DNA of 6,937 nt from Methanobacteriota archaeon (GTDB lineage: Archaea > Halobacteriota > Syntropharchaeia > DAOWMC01), in the NCBI GenBank assembly GCA_030643285.1, contig DAOWMC010000059.1, forward strand, positions 1-6,937, given 5' to 3'. Below, one piece after another: positions 1-6,253 of this stretch; the first letter of the stretch is position 1, and every line of letters begins with the position of its first letter. A program made the position numbers and the translations under genes. Below the pieces are notes generated by a model that was given only the letters and a program-made list of their open reading frames with translations, did not search any database and was not told where the DNA came from.

Positions 1-306
1 CATGCCGGTAAGTAGGACCCCGCCTGTTTCACATTGCTTGTATATGTTTTTTATTGATAGAGGTGTCCTGTTTGCGTTAAATCTGAACTCAAGTGGGTTT
101 TCCTTCACAGTCAGTGCCCCGGTGGGACATAACGAGACACAGCGATGGCAACCCGCACATTTTTCATTGTCAGTTTCGACTTCATCATATTCGGGATAGT
201 AGACGTGAGCTTCAAAACCGCACTGCCTTACGCATACCTCACACCTTATGCATTTCTCGTCATCCCTCTCAACGATGAAATCCGGTTCAAGTAAACTAAG
301 TGCCAT
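1..306 (-). CDS. gltB: Glutamate synthase, ferredoxin/FMN (synthase) subunit, N-terminal part
   Basis: Partial gene: 102 codons are visible from the ATG at 306-304, and the reading frame runs off the left edge. The visible protein is a two-cluster bacterial-type ferredoxin domain. The first cluster motif is C19-x2-C22-x2-C25-x3-C29 and the second is C50-x2-C53-x2-C56-x3-C60-P. It is followed by the beginning of what looks like the FMN-binding synthase domain (GGVLLTGM at residues 95-102). This order, ferredoxin then synthase domain, is that of archaeal glutamate synthases, which are split into separate proteins; there the subunit uses ammonia from glutamine to aminate 2-oxoglutarate, with electrons arriving through the FeS clusters. 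Its ATG overlaps the stop of the upstream amidotransferase gene by one base (TAATG), which points to translational coupling. GGGGGA eight bases upstream of the ATG, inside the preceding gene, may serve as the ribosome binding site. The synthase assignment rests on the neighbour and the domain order. Confidence 0.85.
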   Translation of the reverse strand, partial: MALSLLEPDFIVERDDEKCIRCEVCVRQCGFEAHVYYPEYDEVETDNEKCAGCHRCVSLCPTGALTVKENPLEFRFNANRTPLSIKNIYKQCETGGVLLTGM

Positions 307-1398
307 TATCTTGTTCCCCCGTTATTTTTAAGTCTTCCAATCACAGGCTCCCCCGCTTTTGGAGACCACACAGTATCAGGTTTTTCACAAACTTCCCTTA
401 TTCCCGCCTCTTCACTTGATAGATATAACATATCTTTTTTTCGGGCTGCAACAAGTGGCCTCAGTTTTACACGATCGCTGAGTCCGATCATGCCGCCTGT
501 ATATCCTAAAACAATTGCAAATGGCCCGTTAACAAGGGCACTTCCATAAATCATCCTGATAGCTTTAAAAAGCTCTTTTTTTCCTTCTGGCATTCTGTCT
601 ATATCATCCCAGAAAGGTGAGGCTATTACCTTGCAGGCAATCTTTGGTGGAATTTTGTGTTTTCGTAAAAGAAGATCAAATAGGTATGCCATAACTTCCG
701 TATCGGTCCTTAATGTACATTTGTACCCGAACATTTCAAGATACCTCATGTTTCCACCGTATGAAGATATCTCTCCGTTGTGGACGACAGACCAGTCAAG
801 GATCGTGAAGGGATGCGCCCCCCCCCACCAGCCCGGTGTGTTTGTTGGAAATCTACCATGGGCAATCCATGTGTACGCGTCATACTCATCGAGTCTGTAA
901 AATTTTCCAACATCTTCTGGAAAACCAATCGCCTTAAACGCGCCCATATTCTTTCCGCTTGATATAACATACGCTCCCTCAACCTTTGAATTGATATCCA
1001 TTACAACGCTAACTACAAAGTCTCCCTCTTCCTTTAATTCCTCTTTTGGCGAGACAAAATAGCGACGTAAGATTGGTGGGTCGGAAATTGCAGGAATATT
1101 TCTTGTATGTATCTGCTCTTCTGATTCTACCAAAAAATTCTCTTCCAGTAATTTTTCAGTGCATTCCTTTGCCCCTATGTTATCAAACATCAGATGAAAT
1201 GCATAATAATCCTTATAATCAGGGTATATCCCATATGCAGCGAAACCTCCACCAAGGCCATTTCCTGTCATGTAGATTGGCGATGGAGTTTATTATATCA
1301 ACCCCACTTAGCTTCTCCCCCGCTTCATTCATTATTGCACTTAGAGAACAGCCTGAAATGTCTTTTGATTGCCATTTTACATCTTGCTGGTAAAACAT
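306..1398 (-). CDS. Glutamate synthase, class II glutamine amidotransferase subunit, with a frameshift near codon 45
   Basis: This subunit hydrolyses glutamine and passes ammonia to the synthase subunit encoded next. The long open frame begins only at 1271 and shows GATase hallmarks. Numbered from the Met at 1271, these are HGRFPTNTPGWWGGAHPF (138-155), HNGE (164-167), RTDTE (188-192) and SSEEAG (285-290). It lacks the essential N-terminal cysteine, and a stop lies just upstream in frame. The missing part is present one frame away. An ATG at 1398-1396, preceded by the Shine-Dalgarno-like GGAGTGA (1412-1406, 7-nt spacing), opens a reading that contains SGC at residues 15-17. Cys17 (1350-1348) aligns with the mature N-terminal Cys of bacterial GltB, so residues 1-16 would be a cleaved propeptide. 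That frame runs to HDR at 1272-1264, where the family normally continues with RGNG; GNG is found in the other frame. Joined, the protein would be about 364 residues. The frameshift may be real, programmed, or a sequencing error. Confidence 0.85.
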
Positions 1399-1415
1399 TA
1401 ACTCTTCACTCCAAC

Positions 1416-1437
1416 AGCCGGCAATATATTGCCGGCT
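1416..1437. promoter_or_regulatory. Perfect 22-bp palindrome, probable operator of glutamate synthase
   Basis: The two 11-base arms, AGCCGGCAATA and TATTGCCGGCT, are exact reverse complements with no mismatch. The site lies 17 nt upstream of the proposed start codon at 1398 and about 25 nt downstream of the TATA-like sequences, so it should overlap the transcription start. Its core reads GGCA-N6-TGCC. Known operators of the archaeal nitrogen repressor NrpR are GGAA-N6-TTCC (Methanococcus maripaludis) and GGTA-N6-TACC (Methanosarcina mazei), with the same 4-6-4 spacing. A nitrogen-responsive repressor site is therefore a reasonable inference. Alternatively, the transcript could form a hairpin with 8-bp GC-rich arms and a 6-nt loop in the leader. 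No T-tract follows on the minus strand, so it is not a terminator. Confidence 0.65.
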
Positions 1438-1445
1438 ATATATAT

Positions 1446-1469
1446 TCTATAAATAGTAGTATATAAGAG
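1446..1469 (-). promoter_or_regulatory. TATA-box region of the glutamate synthase promoter
   Basis: On the minus strand two TATA-like elements occur: TTATATAC at 1466-1459 and ATTTATAGA at 1454-1446. With the usual archaeal spacing of about 25 nt, transcription would begin near 1437 or 1425, at or within the palindrome. I see no strong purine-rich BRE before either element, so which one is used is uncertain. Confidence 0.5.
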
Positions 1470-1512
1470 CTTGTAAAAATTTCCTTAAGCATCGTTTAAT
1501 AAAATGTAATAT

Positions 1513-1541
1513 TGAGAAAAAATTTACACGATCGGTGTAAA
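1513..1541 (-). terminator. Hairpin plus T-tract terminator, probably of the acyl-CoA ligase transcript
   Basis: On the minus strand a perfect 7-bp stem, TTTACAC and GTGTAAA (1541-1535 and 1529-1523) with a 5-nt loop, is followed directly by six T residues (1522-1517). This is the layout of an intrinsic terminator and suits a transcript coming from the ligase gene, although it lies about 190 nt past that gene's stop. The stem is AT-rich. The same 19-bp inverted repeat could instead be a binding site for a dimeric regulator. Confidence 0.5.
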
Positions 1542-1730
1542 AATCAATTATCAAAAAGCGAGCTGGTATATATCCCGGGGCTATATTCTTCCCTTCATTA
1601 GAGAAAACGCTATAAATTCCCTTTTTTTGGCGAACAACACCGGACACGAAGATTCAGTCATGATCCTATCAGGTATGGAGCCAAACAGGAACCTGTTGAG
1701 TACCAATTTTTTGGATGGCCCACACCAGGA
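1542..1730. other. Spacer with no recognisable gene
   Basis: Between the ligase stop and the hairpin terminator I find no convincing coding sequence, tRNA or known RNA. One short frame on the minus strand (66 codons, 1647-1447) has no recognisable product, and its end runs through the glutamate synthase promoter. The only structured elements are a short palindrome at 1684-1697 and a CCCGGG-centred patch at 1575-1580. The stretch may be a long 3' untranslated region of the ligase mRNA. Confidence 0.4.
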
Positions 1731-3296
1731 TTACCTCTTGAATTGTTCCTTTAATTTTCTTTTCTTTATCTTACCGTCGGGAAGCCTTGGCAGTTCATCC
1801 ATAAATTCAACATACTTTGGTTTTTTATATCCTGAAAGATTCTCCCCGCCAAAAGCTAAAATTTCTTCTTCGGTTGATACCTCTCCTTTTCTTAACTGTA
1901 TGATTGCCATCACAGATTCGCCCCATTCCTTATCAGGGATTCCTATAACGGCAACATCAAAGATTTTCGGATGTGTGAAAAGCACCTGTTCGATCTCTGC
2001 GGGATAAATATTTACTCCACCGCTTATGATCATATCCTTCTTCCGGTCGACGACGTAATAAAATCCTTCCTCGTCCATTTTCATTATTTCGCCTTCGTCA
2101 AAGAATTTTTCCCTGTCAATCTCCCTTAGCGAGCTTTCAGTCTTCTTCTTATCTTTATAATACTTAAGCCCAATAGTGAAACTGTTCATGACATAAAGAT
2201 CACCCGAGACCCCAGGTGGACATTCGTTTCCGGTTTCACCTATTAGTTTTATCACATTTCCGGGGGCAACCTGCCCCACACTTTTGTACTTCTCAGGATC
2301 TGCTAAGTAGTGTTTCGGTTTTAGAATCGTGTTGACTCCAGCATCGGAAGATCCGTAAAATTCGTAATACGCCGGTCCGAAGTATTTCACAACCTCCTTT
2401 TTAAGTTCCGGTGGGCAGGGTGCCGCCGCACATACGATTGATTTCATTGAACTTACATTGTAATCATCCTTGCCTTGGACTGACATAATTCGCTGTAGCA
2501 AAGTTGGGGCCATAAACGTGGTGGATACTTTTTCCTTTTCTATTAATTTTAGCGCCTCTTCGGGTATGAATTTCTTCATTTCAACAACAGTTCCACCCAT
2601 CATACACGTTACCAGCGCAAAACCGTACGGTGCAGCATGATAAAGCGGACCTGCGGCTAAATGTATATTTGATGTTTTGTGATAATCAAAACCGTGTGAA
2701 AGAACCGTTGCTCCGGCCATCACAAGTCTCCGCTCTCTGGAGCTCAACTTCTTCTCTCCACCACCAAACATGCTAGATCCCCAGCTTGCGCCCTTTGGTT
2801 TACCTGTTGTCCCTGATGTGTACATCAACGTGCCACCAGGGCTTTCGGGCGGTTCGGGCTTTTCTTCAGATGCCCCATTCACCAGATCTTCATACAGTAT
2901 CATGTCATCCGGGGCCTCTTTTCCCACAACAATAAAGTGCCTGACGTTTTCTAACCTGGGCTTTATCTCCATGATCTTATCCATGAACCCTTCATCAAAT
3001 ATGAGTGCTGTAGAATCTGAATTTGAGAGGATGTATGCCAGTTCATCACCTCTCAGGTGCCAGTTCACCGGCGTTGACATTCCTCCTGACATCATGGAAA
3101 TGAAAACTGATTCTATGAATTCGTTTGTATTATAAAGCATGAATGCAGTGTTTTCAATTTTTCCTCCCCTCAAATCAGTTATTCCGTTAATTAATCTGTA
3201 TACCCTTTCCTTTAGATCCCCATAGCTTATCCTCTTATCCCCCGAAACGATTGCGATTTTATCTTCCGGTGGTGCATCCAGTAACATTTCAGCCAT
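1731..3296 (-). CDS. AMP-forming acyl-CoA synthetase (fatty-acid-CoA ligase family)
   Basis: This 521-residue cytoplasmic enzyme of the ANL superfamily should convert a carboxylic acid, ATP and CoA into acyl-CoA, AMP and PPi. The core motifs appear in order: A3 P-loop YTSGTTGKPKG (159-169), GPLYHAAP (216-223), A5 YEFYGSSDAG (311-320), the A7 region FFDEGEI (398-404), A8 DRKKDMIISGGVNIYP (417-432) and A10 LPRLPDGKIKKRKL (502-515) with the catalytic Lys509. Length and domain order are normal for the family. Two motif positions are unusual: the acidic residue of A5, normally Glu (YGxTE), is Asp318, and the A7 Asp (TGD) is Glu403. Substrate cannot be read from sequence; short, medium, branched or aromatic acids are all possible. 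It is flanked by its own TATA box and a downstream terminator, so it is probably transcribed alone. The racemase-like gene and pyrophosphatase further upstream suggest a shared acid-degradation role. Confidence 0.9.
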   Translation of the reverse strand: MAEMLLDAPPEDKIAIVSGDKRISYGDLKERVYRLINGITDLRGGKIENTAFMLYNTNEFIESVFISMMSGGMSTPVNWHLRGDELAYILSNSDSTALIFDEGFMDKIMEIKPRLENVRHFIVVGKEAPDDMILYEDLVNGASEEKPEPPESPGGTLMYTSGTTGKPKGASWGSSMFGGGEKKLSSRERRLVMAGATVLSHGFDYHKTSNIHLAAGPLYHAAPYGFALVTCMMGGTVVEMKKFIPEEALKLIEKEKVSTTFMAPTLLQRIMSVQGKDDYNVSSMKSIVCAAAPCPPELKKEVVKYFGPAYYEFYGSSDAGVNTILKPKHYLADPEKYKSVGQVAPGNVIKLIGETGNECPPGVSGDLYVMNSFTIGLKYYKDKKKTESSLREIDREKFFDEGEIMKMDEEGFYYVVDRKKDMIISGGVNIYPAEIEQVLFTHPKIFDVAVIGIPDKEWGESVMAIIQLRKGEVSTEEEILAFGGENLSGYKKPKYVEFMDELPRLPDGKIKKRKLKEQFKR

Positions 3297-3331
3297 ATTT
3301 AAGACCCCGATATATCATTATTATTATGATT

Positions 3332-3346
3332 CTTATATTTTAAAGG
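3332..3346 (-). promoter_or_regulatory. TATA box of the acyl-CoA ligase gene
   Basis: On the minus strand CCTTTAAAATATAAG lies about 36-50 nt before the ATG at 3296, which predicts a start site near 3312 and a leader of roughly 16 nt. Only a weak Shine-Dalgarno-like GGGGTC (3307-3302) precedes the ATG. Confidence 0.5.
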
Positions 3347-3447
3347 TATTAATCTTTTGGGTTTGATATAAATTAGGTGGTGGAATAATCCGCGAAAATA
3401 GGAACTACACAGGGGTAAACTCTTGATTTATACGTTTGTTTTTGCAT

Positions 3448-3471
3448 CAAAGCTTTTTTTTAAACGCTTTG
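3448..3471. repeat. Short inverted repeat in the cdhE-ligase spacer
   Basis: CAAAGC (3448-3453) and GCTTTG (3466-3471) are exact inverted arms around a 12-nt loop that carries eight T residues on the plus strand. It lies between the cdhE terminator and the ligase promoter. With arms this short in AT-rich DNA it may be fortuitous; it could also be a backup transcript end or a regulator site. The rest of the 270-nt spacer (3297-3566) shows no gene. Confidence 0.3.
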
Positions 3472-3510
3472 TCTGTGTAATCTTGTGGTTATAGGGGACT
3501 AAACAAATAC

Positions 3511-3535
3511 AAAAAAAGAAAAAAAAAGAAAAAAA
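3511..3535 (-). terminator. Triple T-tract terminator of cdhE
   Basis: Reading the minus strand, T7-C-T9-C-T7 begins 31 nt after the cdhE stop codon. Consecutive U-tracts without a hairpin are the typical archaeal termination signal, and three in tandem should be strong. Clear termination here separates cdhE from the ligase gene. Confidence 0.75.
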
Positions 3536-3566
3536 TGCTGAAAACCTTTAGACCCAAAATCTCAGA

Positions 3567-4973
3567 TTATTTCGGTGGCCAGCTCCCTTCCATCCATCCG
3601 GGGATTCTTCCCGAATCCTGGGGCCCAACCAAAATATTCCATCCTGTAACTTCTTCGGTTTCTCCAGAGATTCTTGCTGCAAGGCCCGGCAGAACAAGTG
3701 TCTTATGACCCACTTTATCCTCCAATTTTATGTCCGCGCTGGTTAAGATTTCATTTACCTTTGCCGGGGTAAACTGCCCCCCTGCAATGGCTGCCTCCAC
3801 ACCTATACCATCTGTATTAACAACGACAATGTAACTATCAATCCCGTTTGATGATATGTCACTTTCAACCGTATAGTATGTAAGTGCAAAGTTAGTCGTT
3901 ACAAATACAGGTGATTTTTCATCGGGGTTCCCTATCGCCCTGACCCCAGAATCAACCTGTACCGGTCTTCTTGGGTCAGTATAAATATTGTTATTTAGCG
4001 TCGTCTCGGGGATCGTTGAATATGGTTCCATACTGTGTAAAATCATTATGTCCGCATATTTCACAATGAACACCGATGATACGACTGTTTCCCAATATGC
4101 AGCGTTAACCGGATCTTCATTTGCCATCCATGCAGTCATTGGGACGCTCATCAGTGGTAAACCAATATCTCTCTGATCCTCGGAAATACCTGCCCGCCTT
4201 AACCGAATAAATTTGGAAAAGCTGTTGACCAACCCTTCTCCTGAAGGCTGGGTTCCCGGATCTAAAACAATATCTTCTATACCCATCTCCAAAAATGATT
4301 TAGCCAGGGATTTTAAAGTGTCTAAATTATCCGGAGCAAATACAGTAACAGGTGTTTTGTATTTTATTGCCAGTTCAGCAACTTCTTTCCAGTTCTTTTC
4401 CGTAGCAGCATATATCAGGGGATTTTTATCAGATACCTCTTCTAAACCTGCCTCTAAAACTTTAGGATCAAAAGAACATAAAATCAATGGAAAATCCGTC
4501 GTCTCGGAAACTTTCTTTACGCATTTGGCAAATTGGGCCGGATCGCCTGATGTTGAGCGAATTGCCACCATATCCAGTGTTAAAAACTCCCCCACATAAA
4601 ACTTTCTAAAGTTTTGAATTGCGTTTACCCGTTCTACCAGCTCTTCTTCACCCATCGTGTCCCAAACATCATATGCCAGGGCGGTTTTGTCATAAAACGT
4701 GAGCTGATGCCTATGGAGAACATCCTCCCCACCGATCAATACTGTATTTTCCCCAGTACCAATCTTCACGAGTCTTATCTGCGGAGCCATGACCTGGGTG
4801 AGCTCCTCATATTTACCCTTAAACTTCTCGTCCAATATCGGACTACAATCTTCAATATTAAGTGTCCTTTCTATCAACTGTGCAGCAAATGCCATACATG
4901 TTGCCTCGCCACATTCGCCACAATTTGTTTTTGGAAGATATTTATAAACCTCTAACGGGCTGCTAACTTTCAT
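3567..4973 (-). CDS. cdhE: Acetyl-CoA decarbonylase/synthase gamma subunit (corrinoid iron-sulfur protein large subunit)
   Basis: The 468-residue protein is the large subunit of the corrinoid iron-sulfur protein, which carries a methyl group on cobalt between a methylated pterin and the acetyl-CoA synthase A-cluster. An N-terminal [4Fe-4S] motif is intact: C18-x2-C21-x4-C26-x16-C43, within TNCGECGEATC. A TIM-barrel-like middle follows, with VPMTAWM (277-283) and LHSMEPYS (312-319). The C-terminal corrinoid-binding part contains GGQFTPAKVNEIL (398-410), LPGLAARISGE (428-438) and VGPQDSGRIPGW (449-460). Length fits the family. The enzyme works in acetyl-CoA synthesis or breakdown in the cytoplasm. 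In methanogens cdhE usually sits in a cluster with cdhA, B, C and D; here no other cdh gene adjoins it on either side, and it has its own promoter and terminator. A weak GGTG (4982-4979) lies five bases before the ATG. Confidence 0.95.
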   Translation of the reverse strand: MKVSSPLEVYKYLPKTNCGECGEATCMAFAAQLIERTLNIEDCSPILDEKFKGKYEELTQVMAPQIRLVKIGTGENTVLIGGEDVLHRHQLTFYDKTALAYDVWDTMGEEELVERVNAIQNFRKFYVGEFLTLDMVAIRSTSGDPAQFAKCVKKVSETTDFPLILCSFDPKVLEAGLEEVSDKNPLIYAATEKNWKEVAELAIKYKTPVTVFAPDNLDTLKSLAKSFLEMGIEDIVLDPGTQPSGEGLVNSFSKFIRLRRAGISEDQRDIGLPLMSVPMTAWMANEDPVNAAYWETVVSSVFIVKYADIMILHSMEPYSTIPETTLNNNIYTDPRRPVQVDSGVRAIGNPDEKSPVFVTTNFALTYYTVESDISSNGIDSYIVVVNTDGIGVEAAIAGGQFTPAKVNEILTSADIKLEDKVGHKTLVLPGLAARISGETEEVTGWNILVGPQDSGRIPGWMEGSWPPK

Positions 4974-5005
4974 CGATGCACCACATCCTATGCTATCTAT
5001 TTTTT

Positions 5006-5018
5006 TTATTTATACTTC
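5006..5018 (-). promoter_or_regulatory. TATA box of cdhE
   Basis: TATAAATAA on the minus strand (5014-5006), preceded by GAAG, is a good archaeal TATA box. A start about 25 nt downstream would fall near 4985, giving a leader of about a dozen bases before the ATG at 4973. Confidence 0.6.
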
Positions 5019-5039
5019 TATCTTTTCTTTTGAATGTAT

Positions 5040-5062
5040 TACTGGCCGTTAAGTAGCCAGTA
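5040..5062. promoter_or_regulatory. Inverted repeat upstream of the cdhE TATA box
   Basis: TACTGGC (5040-5046) and GCCAGTA (5056-5062) are perfect 7-bp inverted arms around a 9-nt spacer. The site begins about 25 bp upstream of the TATA box and lies outside coding sequence. On the minus strand it is followed by an A-rich rather than T-rich stretch, so it is a poor terminator. The position suits an activator or repressor site for cdhE. I do not recognise it as a known operator. Confidence 0.45.
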
Positions 5063-5090
5063 GATTATCACTTAAACGTCCCTTCACACA

Positions 5091-5117
5091 TAAATTTAAA
5101 AATTAACAAAATAAAGG
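5091..5117 (-). terminator. Possible T-rich terminator after the racemase-like gene
   Basis: On the minus strand the stretch CCTTTATTTTGTTAATTTTT, followed by AAATTTA, starts about 57 nt after the stop codon. It contains a T4 and a T5 run. It is the only T-rich stretch before the cdhE promoter region and may end the pyrophosphatase-racemase transcript. It is weaker than the tract after cdhE. Confidence 0.35.
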
Positions 5118-5173
5118 AGGTAGGTAAAGGGGAAGGGAATCTAAATACTTGGTATTGTAATCCCCACAAAAGA

Positions 5174-6232
5174 TCAGATAACACCAGCTTTTCTTAACTC
5201 GTCGATCTTTTCTTTAGCGTATCCCAGCTCTTCTAAAACCTCATTTGTATGCTCTCCAAAGGAGGATGGCGGGCTTCTAATTTTTGCCGGCGTATCCGAA
5301 AGTTTTACAGGAAACGGAACGTGCCTTGTCTTTTCAATCTCCACCACCATTCCACGATGTATAACATGTGGGTCTGAGAAGGTTTCTTCGGATGTTAAAA
5401 TCGGGCTGCATGGCACATCTGCATCATCCAATATCTTGACCCATTCAGCGGTGGTTTTGGTCTTTAAAACCTCTGAAAATACATCTTTTTTCTTAATTTT
5501 CTTTTTTAATTCCGGGCTGCCTGCAGCATCCCCTAAAACTTTAAAGAAGCTTTTTCTGAATTTTTCTTCTATGGCCCCAAGTGTGATGTAATCATCTTTT
5601 GTTTCATATATCCCGTAGGTGGATATGGATCCTGAGGCAAGCGCACCGCCTGCATAGGTTCCTGTCCATGAAACGACCGAGTCAATCATTGATACATCGA
5701 TGTACTGGCCACGACCTGTCTTTTCTCTGGCCAAAAGTGCTGCAAGAATGGATATTACTGCAAACATGCTAGAGCCAAGATCCGCTATTGTTGTACCAGG
5801 AACAGTTGGAACCTTTCCGGGAACGTTTAAAATACCTCCGTATCCGGCATAGTTGACATCGTGGCCCGATTTATTTTTGTATGGTCCATCCTGGCCAAAA
5901 CCTGAGATCGAGCAGTAAATGATTCGAGGGTTAATCTCTTTTATTATATCGTAGTCCACGCCAAGATTTTTTGTAACACCTGGTCTGAAACCTTCCAAAA
6001 TGACATCCGATTTTTCTGCCAGCTTGAAAAATATATCTTTACTTTCCTCTTTCTTCAAGTTCAGTGTCATACTCTTTTTATTTCGTTGTAGGTACGGTGG
6101 TGTAGCCGCTCGGCCGGGTATCTCCACAACAAGCACATCTGCGCCGAGATCAGAGAGCATCATCGAACAGTATGGTCCGGGAAGCAATCTCGACAGGTCT
6201 AAAATCTTTACACCTTCAATTGGTAGGGTCAT
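5174..6232 (-). CDS. CaiB/BaiF (family III CoA-transferase) protein, probable alpha-methylacyl-CoA racemase
   Basis: The 352-residue protein has the family III CoA-transferase fold throughout: [23 protein letters not shown] (11-33 in total), EGFRPGV (80-86), SGFGQDGP (110-117), the GD/AD aspartate (Asp151) before [15 protein letters not shown] (162-176) and SDPHV (286-290). Three features favour racemase over transferase. First, GHDVNY (123-128) contains His124, matching the catalytic His126 region of Mycobacterium tuberculosis MCR. Second, Asp151 corresponds to MCR Asp156. Third, GAIEEKF (219-225) with Glu222 matches the GAIEPQF segment holding Glu241. The length is also close to MCR (about 360). 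The expected reaction is interconversion of R and S 2-methylacyl-CoA esters. A strong Shine-Dalgarno GGAGG (6243-6239), six bases before the ATG, fixes the start. It follows the pyrophosphatase gene by 21 nt, so the two are probably co-transcribed. A true CoA-transferase activity cannot be excluded. Confidence 0.85.
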   Translation of the reverse strand: MTLPIEGVKILDLSRLLPGPYCSMMLSDLGADVLVVEIPGRAATPPYLQRNKKSMTLNLKKEESKDIFFKLAEKSDVILEGFRPGVTKNLGVDYDIIKEINPRIIYCSISGFGQDGPYKNKSGHDVNYAGYGGILNVPGKVPTVPGTTIADLGSSMFAVISILAALLAREKTGRGQYIDVSMIDSVVSWTGTYAGGALASGSISTYGIYETKDDYITLGAIEEKFRKSFFKVLGDAAGSPELKKKIKKKDVFSEVLKTKTTAEWVKILDDADVPCSPILTSEETFSDPHVIHRGMVVEIEKTRHVPFPVKLSDTPAKIRSPPSSFGEHTNEVLEELGYAKEKIDELRKAGVI

Positions 6233-6253
6233 ATTTTTCCTCCGATTTTCGAT

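Noticed and set aside
1447..1647. A 66-codon open frame on the minus strand in the spacer upstream of glutamate synthase
   Set aside because: It reads through the putative hairpin terminator and into the promoter TATA region, has no recognisable domain, and its composition follows the AT-rich spacer.
1657..1730. Possible tRNA or C/D-box RNA (CTGA boxes on the minus strand)
   Set aside because: No T-loop GTTCGAATC-type sequence, acceptor stem or proper C box could be found; the CTGA matches are too short to count.
5111..5122. AAAGGAGGTAGG on the plus strand, a perfect Shine-Dalgarno-like sequence
   Set aside because: No start codon or open frame follows at a usable distance on the plus strand, and all genes here run the other way.
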